Source: Gorsachius magnificus
Lineage: Eukaryota > Chordata > Aves > Pelecaniformes > Ardeidae
Direction: 5' to 3'
Assembly (NCBI GenBank): GCA_034008185.1
Contig: CM067081.1
Coordinates: 186,207,510-186,271,509, forward strand
DNA: 64,000 nucleotides
Below the pieces are notes generated by a model. That model saw only the letters and a list, made by a program, of their open reading frames with translations, did not search any database and had not been told where the DNA came from. A program made the position numbers and the translations under genes. This document shows, in pieces, positions 61,401 to 64,000 of this stretch. Numbering within the stretch: the first letter of the stretch is position 1; the number at the start of each line of letters is the position of its first letter.

Positions 61401-64000
61401 ACAATTACAACTGTAGTAATGGAAGTATTATTCGTTTTAGAGTAAAGACTTACATATTGAAAGGTATGCTTGGGTGTATCATTACCTCCATTAAGTCTTC
61501 TGACATGTCCACCTGACTAGGAGAGCATTTCAGTTTCATGATCACACAAGGACCAAGAGTAGGCATGCTGGAAGGTTTTTTATTTTTACTAGTACTACTC
61601 CTACCGTTTCTTTGTTTGAAAAGCGAGAGGGGAAATACTTCCATTTCCTACATGGGACTTCAGGGACTGCATAGCTTTGATTTAGCTTTGTTCCTTGCAC
61701 ATGTTTTGATAGAGTAATCTATTATTACTTTCCACATTTTTGCATATGCAAAGTGAGGGTTTTTTTCTTTTTAATTTTCCATCTTCGATTTCCATTGCTT
61801 CACCAGTAAAGTTTTCTGTGATCATAATTTCATGTGCAAAAGTAAAATCCATACAGTTTCCTTACAAAAAATGCCCTTAGGATTAAGGAGTCTGAAAAGA
61901 CTTTAAAGTGCAGATGACACTCAAAAACATAGCTTCACAGGCATATCAAGATATACAAGATGAACTCTCACTGTCATGTGTATATCCTCCTCGCAAAAAG
62001 TCATTCCAAATATTTGGGCTGGGAGGTGACTTTTAAAATGTGTCTAGTAAGTTAAGTGCTATTATGAAGTTGAAGTTGTGAAGATCAGGATCCTCTGAGT
62101 ACTTCAAAAATTATTTGTTTACTTTAAAACATCATCATAACCACTTCTATAGACTTACTTCAATTAAACCCATTGCTGTCGCTTCCTCAATAATAATCCA
62201 TTCCATCTGGTTTTTCCTACAAATACACATAAGGATGTTCTATACCAGAACATAGCCAGTTATTCCTTACTAGTCATCAACAGTTTATAGTAGGCAAAGT
62301 AGGTTAAGTAATTTTAAACTAGACCTGAATAGCCTATTATTTTTGTTCCAAAATCATTGTAGCATATATGTTCTGATCATCAATCTTACACTTCTCTGTC
62401 TCCTTTCTGCATTTTCTTGATGTTCATTGTACCAGCCTAAGCTGGCTATCCACCAGCTACAGAAAATCTCTTCTTGAACACTTTGGGGATGCAGACTCAT
62501 ACTGGTTCAATTTCTCTGAATCTCTTACAGGAAGAGACTTTGTTCCCACACATAAGGCGTATAAGCTGTTTATCATACAAAGAAGTTGTCAAGGTGAGTG
62601 AGGCTCTAGCACATACAGCTTCGTATTGCCATAGATTCAAGCACATGGGCTTTCTGCTTTCATGTTACTTTTTGACAAGGATGTTCCACAATAAGACTAA
62701 CAGCATTAACTTTAATTATACCAAGATTTTCTCTAGCAGTGTTCTCCATCCATTTTCATAAAGGAACAAATGCTTTGCTCTTCCTCTTTGTGCACAATGA
62801 GCGTCCTTGACTGCTGGATGCCTAAAGCAGTTCAAATACATGGGTCACAGAGACGTAGTATAAGTGTTGACAAATGTATACTTCCTAACCTCAGGATGAG
62901 GAGATTTATCAGCAGCTAGAAAACCAGTTGCAGCTTCAGGTACAAAACAGATTTGCTGATGCTGCACTGCTTGTAGATAACTAGGGAAGAAGTTACTGAA
63001 ACTAAATCCCTCCTAAACACATCTAGTGCATAGCCTGAATGAATTTACATCAACCACATAAAAAAAAAAAACAAAAAAACAAAAAAGATTTAACAGAATC
63101 AAGCCTGAGGGAGAAGGGGAAGAGGATAAAAGGAAGATGACGACAGCTACAAAGGGAGGTTAGAATCTCAATTCTGGTAAAAAACCCAACCAACCAAACA
63201 AGCAAACAAAACCCCCTAAAACACAGAATCAAGATTCTGGCACGCGCAGTTTTCAATCCATGCTCAAGGCGCGGGGGGAAAACAGTGAGTCGTCTTTGGA
63301 TGCAGAAACCTTCCTGGGATGCTTCAACTGCTCAAGATTTTTCTTTTTCTTGGTAAGGCACATGTTTGAACTTCTGACTGTGATATACACATTACACCTG
63401 AGGCTGCATGCAGAGGATCTGGCTGGAATGGGGCCTCATTCCACTCCTGATGTTCCTCTGTCCAACCTCATCTGCCCTCACACCTAAAAGCACCCAAATT
63501 CATCAGTTTAAGTTTAAGAAAACTTTACTTGAAGGCTCTCTTGCCTTTCCCTGTAACAGCTTTCAAGAATTTAGCAGCTCTCTGCTTGAATCATGCCAGT
63601 ATCTTAACTGACAACTTGAAACCAAGTTTAGCCACCTGAAACTCCTAAAGGGCTGTTTTCGGTGGGTACACACAGAGCCTGCATAGCCCACAAAAGGACC
63701 AGGCTCCCCAAAGCACTGGCACAGCTGTGATTTTCTTTAAAGTGACAGCCAGAGAGAGTGCTGTATGGCAGCACTTCCTCCGTTACGCAGAGCAGGACTG
63801 GCTGCAGCTCACCCAGTCTTCAGCATTTTGGTCTCAGCAGCACAGCTTCTGTAGAGAGACCAAGAGGATACTCTGTTCCTCCTGCAGATCACATCTGAGG
63901 AACATATTCAAGTAAAAACAGGCCCTCTTATCTGCCCCTTTGTCCTCGCTGTCCAAAGATCCTAAAACATGACGAACAGGGATTTTCCTCAGAGATAAAA
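52451..64000. other. Noncoding stretch to window end
   Basis: No gene is recognised. T15 at 57299-57313 and A18 at 57549-57566 are simple runs; A/C-rich low complexity lies at about 63060-63090 and 63180-63212. A segment at about 54715-54800 faintly resembles old interspersed repeats of sauropsids (AGATTAGACCAGACCACCCA) but was not assigned. No PNPLA8 patatin motif was seen, the gene I would expect upstream from mammalian synteny. Confidence 0.5.

Noticed and set aside
1..64000. tRNA, rRNA, CRISPR array, operon or phage-like structure
   Set aside because: None seen; the window is eukaryotic intron-rich DNA and contains no direct-repeat and spacer pattern.

Overview
The window is intronic and exonic sequence of a vertebrate, most likely a bird. 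Two things point there. The repeats recognised are CR1 LINE fragments, several ending in the ATTCTATG-type 3' octamer typical of sauropsid CR1, and I see no mammalian SINEs. The one gene I can name, NRCAM on the minus strand, matches NrCAM of birds and mammals closely and reads most like the avian form as I remember it. I cannot name the species.

Layout. From 1 to about 16.2 kb lies the 5' coding part of NRCAM, read right to left. Ten exons were mapped to the base with GT-AG borders and fully consistent phases: 16068-16167 (start codon, signal peptide), 13671-13688 (18-bp microexon), 11698-11803, 8609-8805, 7606-7728, 7067-7237, 6559-6615 (57-bp cassette exon), 4351-4462, 2188-2372 and 583-714. 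Together they give 1192 coding bases, or 397 residues plus one base. They encode the signal peptide, Ig1, Ig2, the Ig2-Ig3 linker, Ig3 and the first half of Ig4. The rest of the protein (end of Ig4, Ig5-6, fibronectin type III repeats, membrane segment, ankyrin-binding tail) lies to the left, outside the window.

The start-codon exon begins with a splice acceptor only nine bases before the ATG, so the promoter and at least one noncoding exon lie upstream. From 16.2 kb to 64 kb I see no further recognisable gene. This stretch is most simply the long 5'-UTR intron region of NRCAM. It holds CR1 remnants at about 19.83-20.12, 46.93-47.18, 48.05-48.29, 50.45-51.75 and 51.75-52.45 kb. The 50.45 kb copy keeps degenerate reverse-transcriptase motifs, and the last two lie head to tail. 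Simple-sequence tracts are scattered through it: C21 at 25.10 kb, A18 runs, a T/C-rich tract and a G/T-rich tract.

Biology and limits. NrCAM is an L1-family neuronal adhesion molecule. The two small in-frame exons are built like alternative exons that adjust the N-terminus and the Ig2-Ig3 linker. I found no convincing novel system. Several minus-strand exon-like open segments between 41.8 and 62.2 kb are reported as leads, but by my own reasoning they do not exceed what AT-rich intronic DNA yields by chance.
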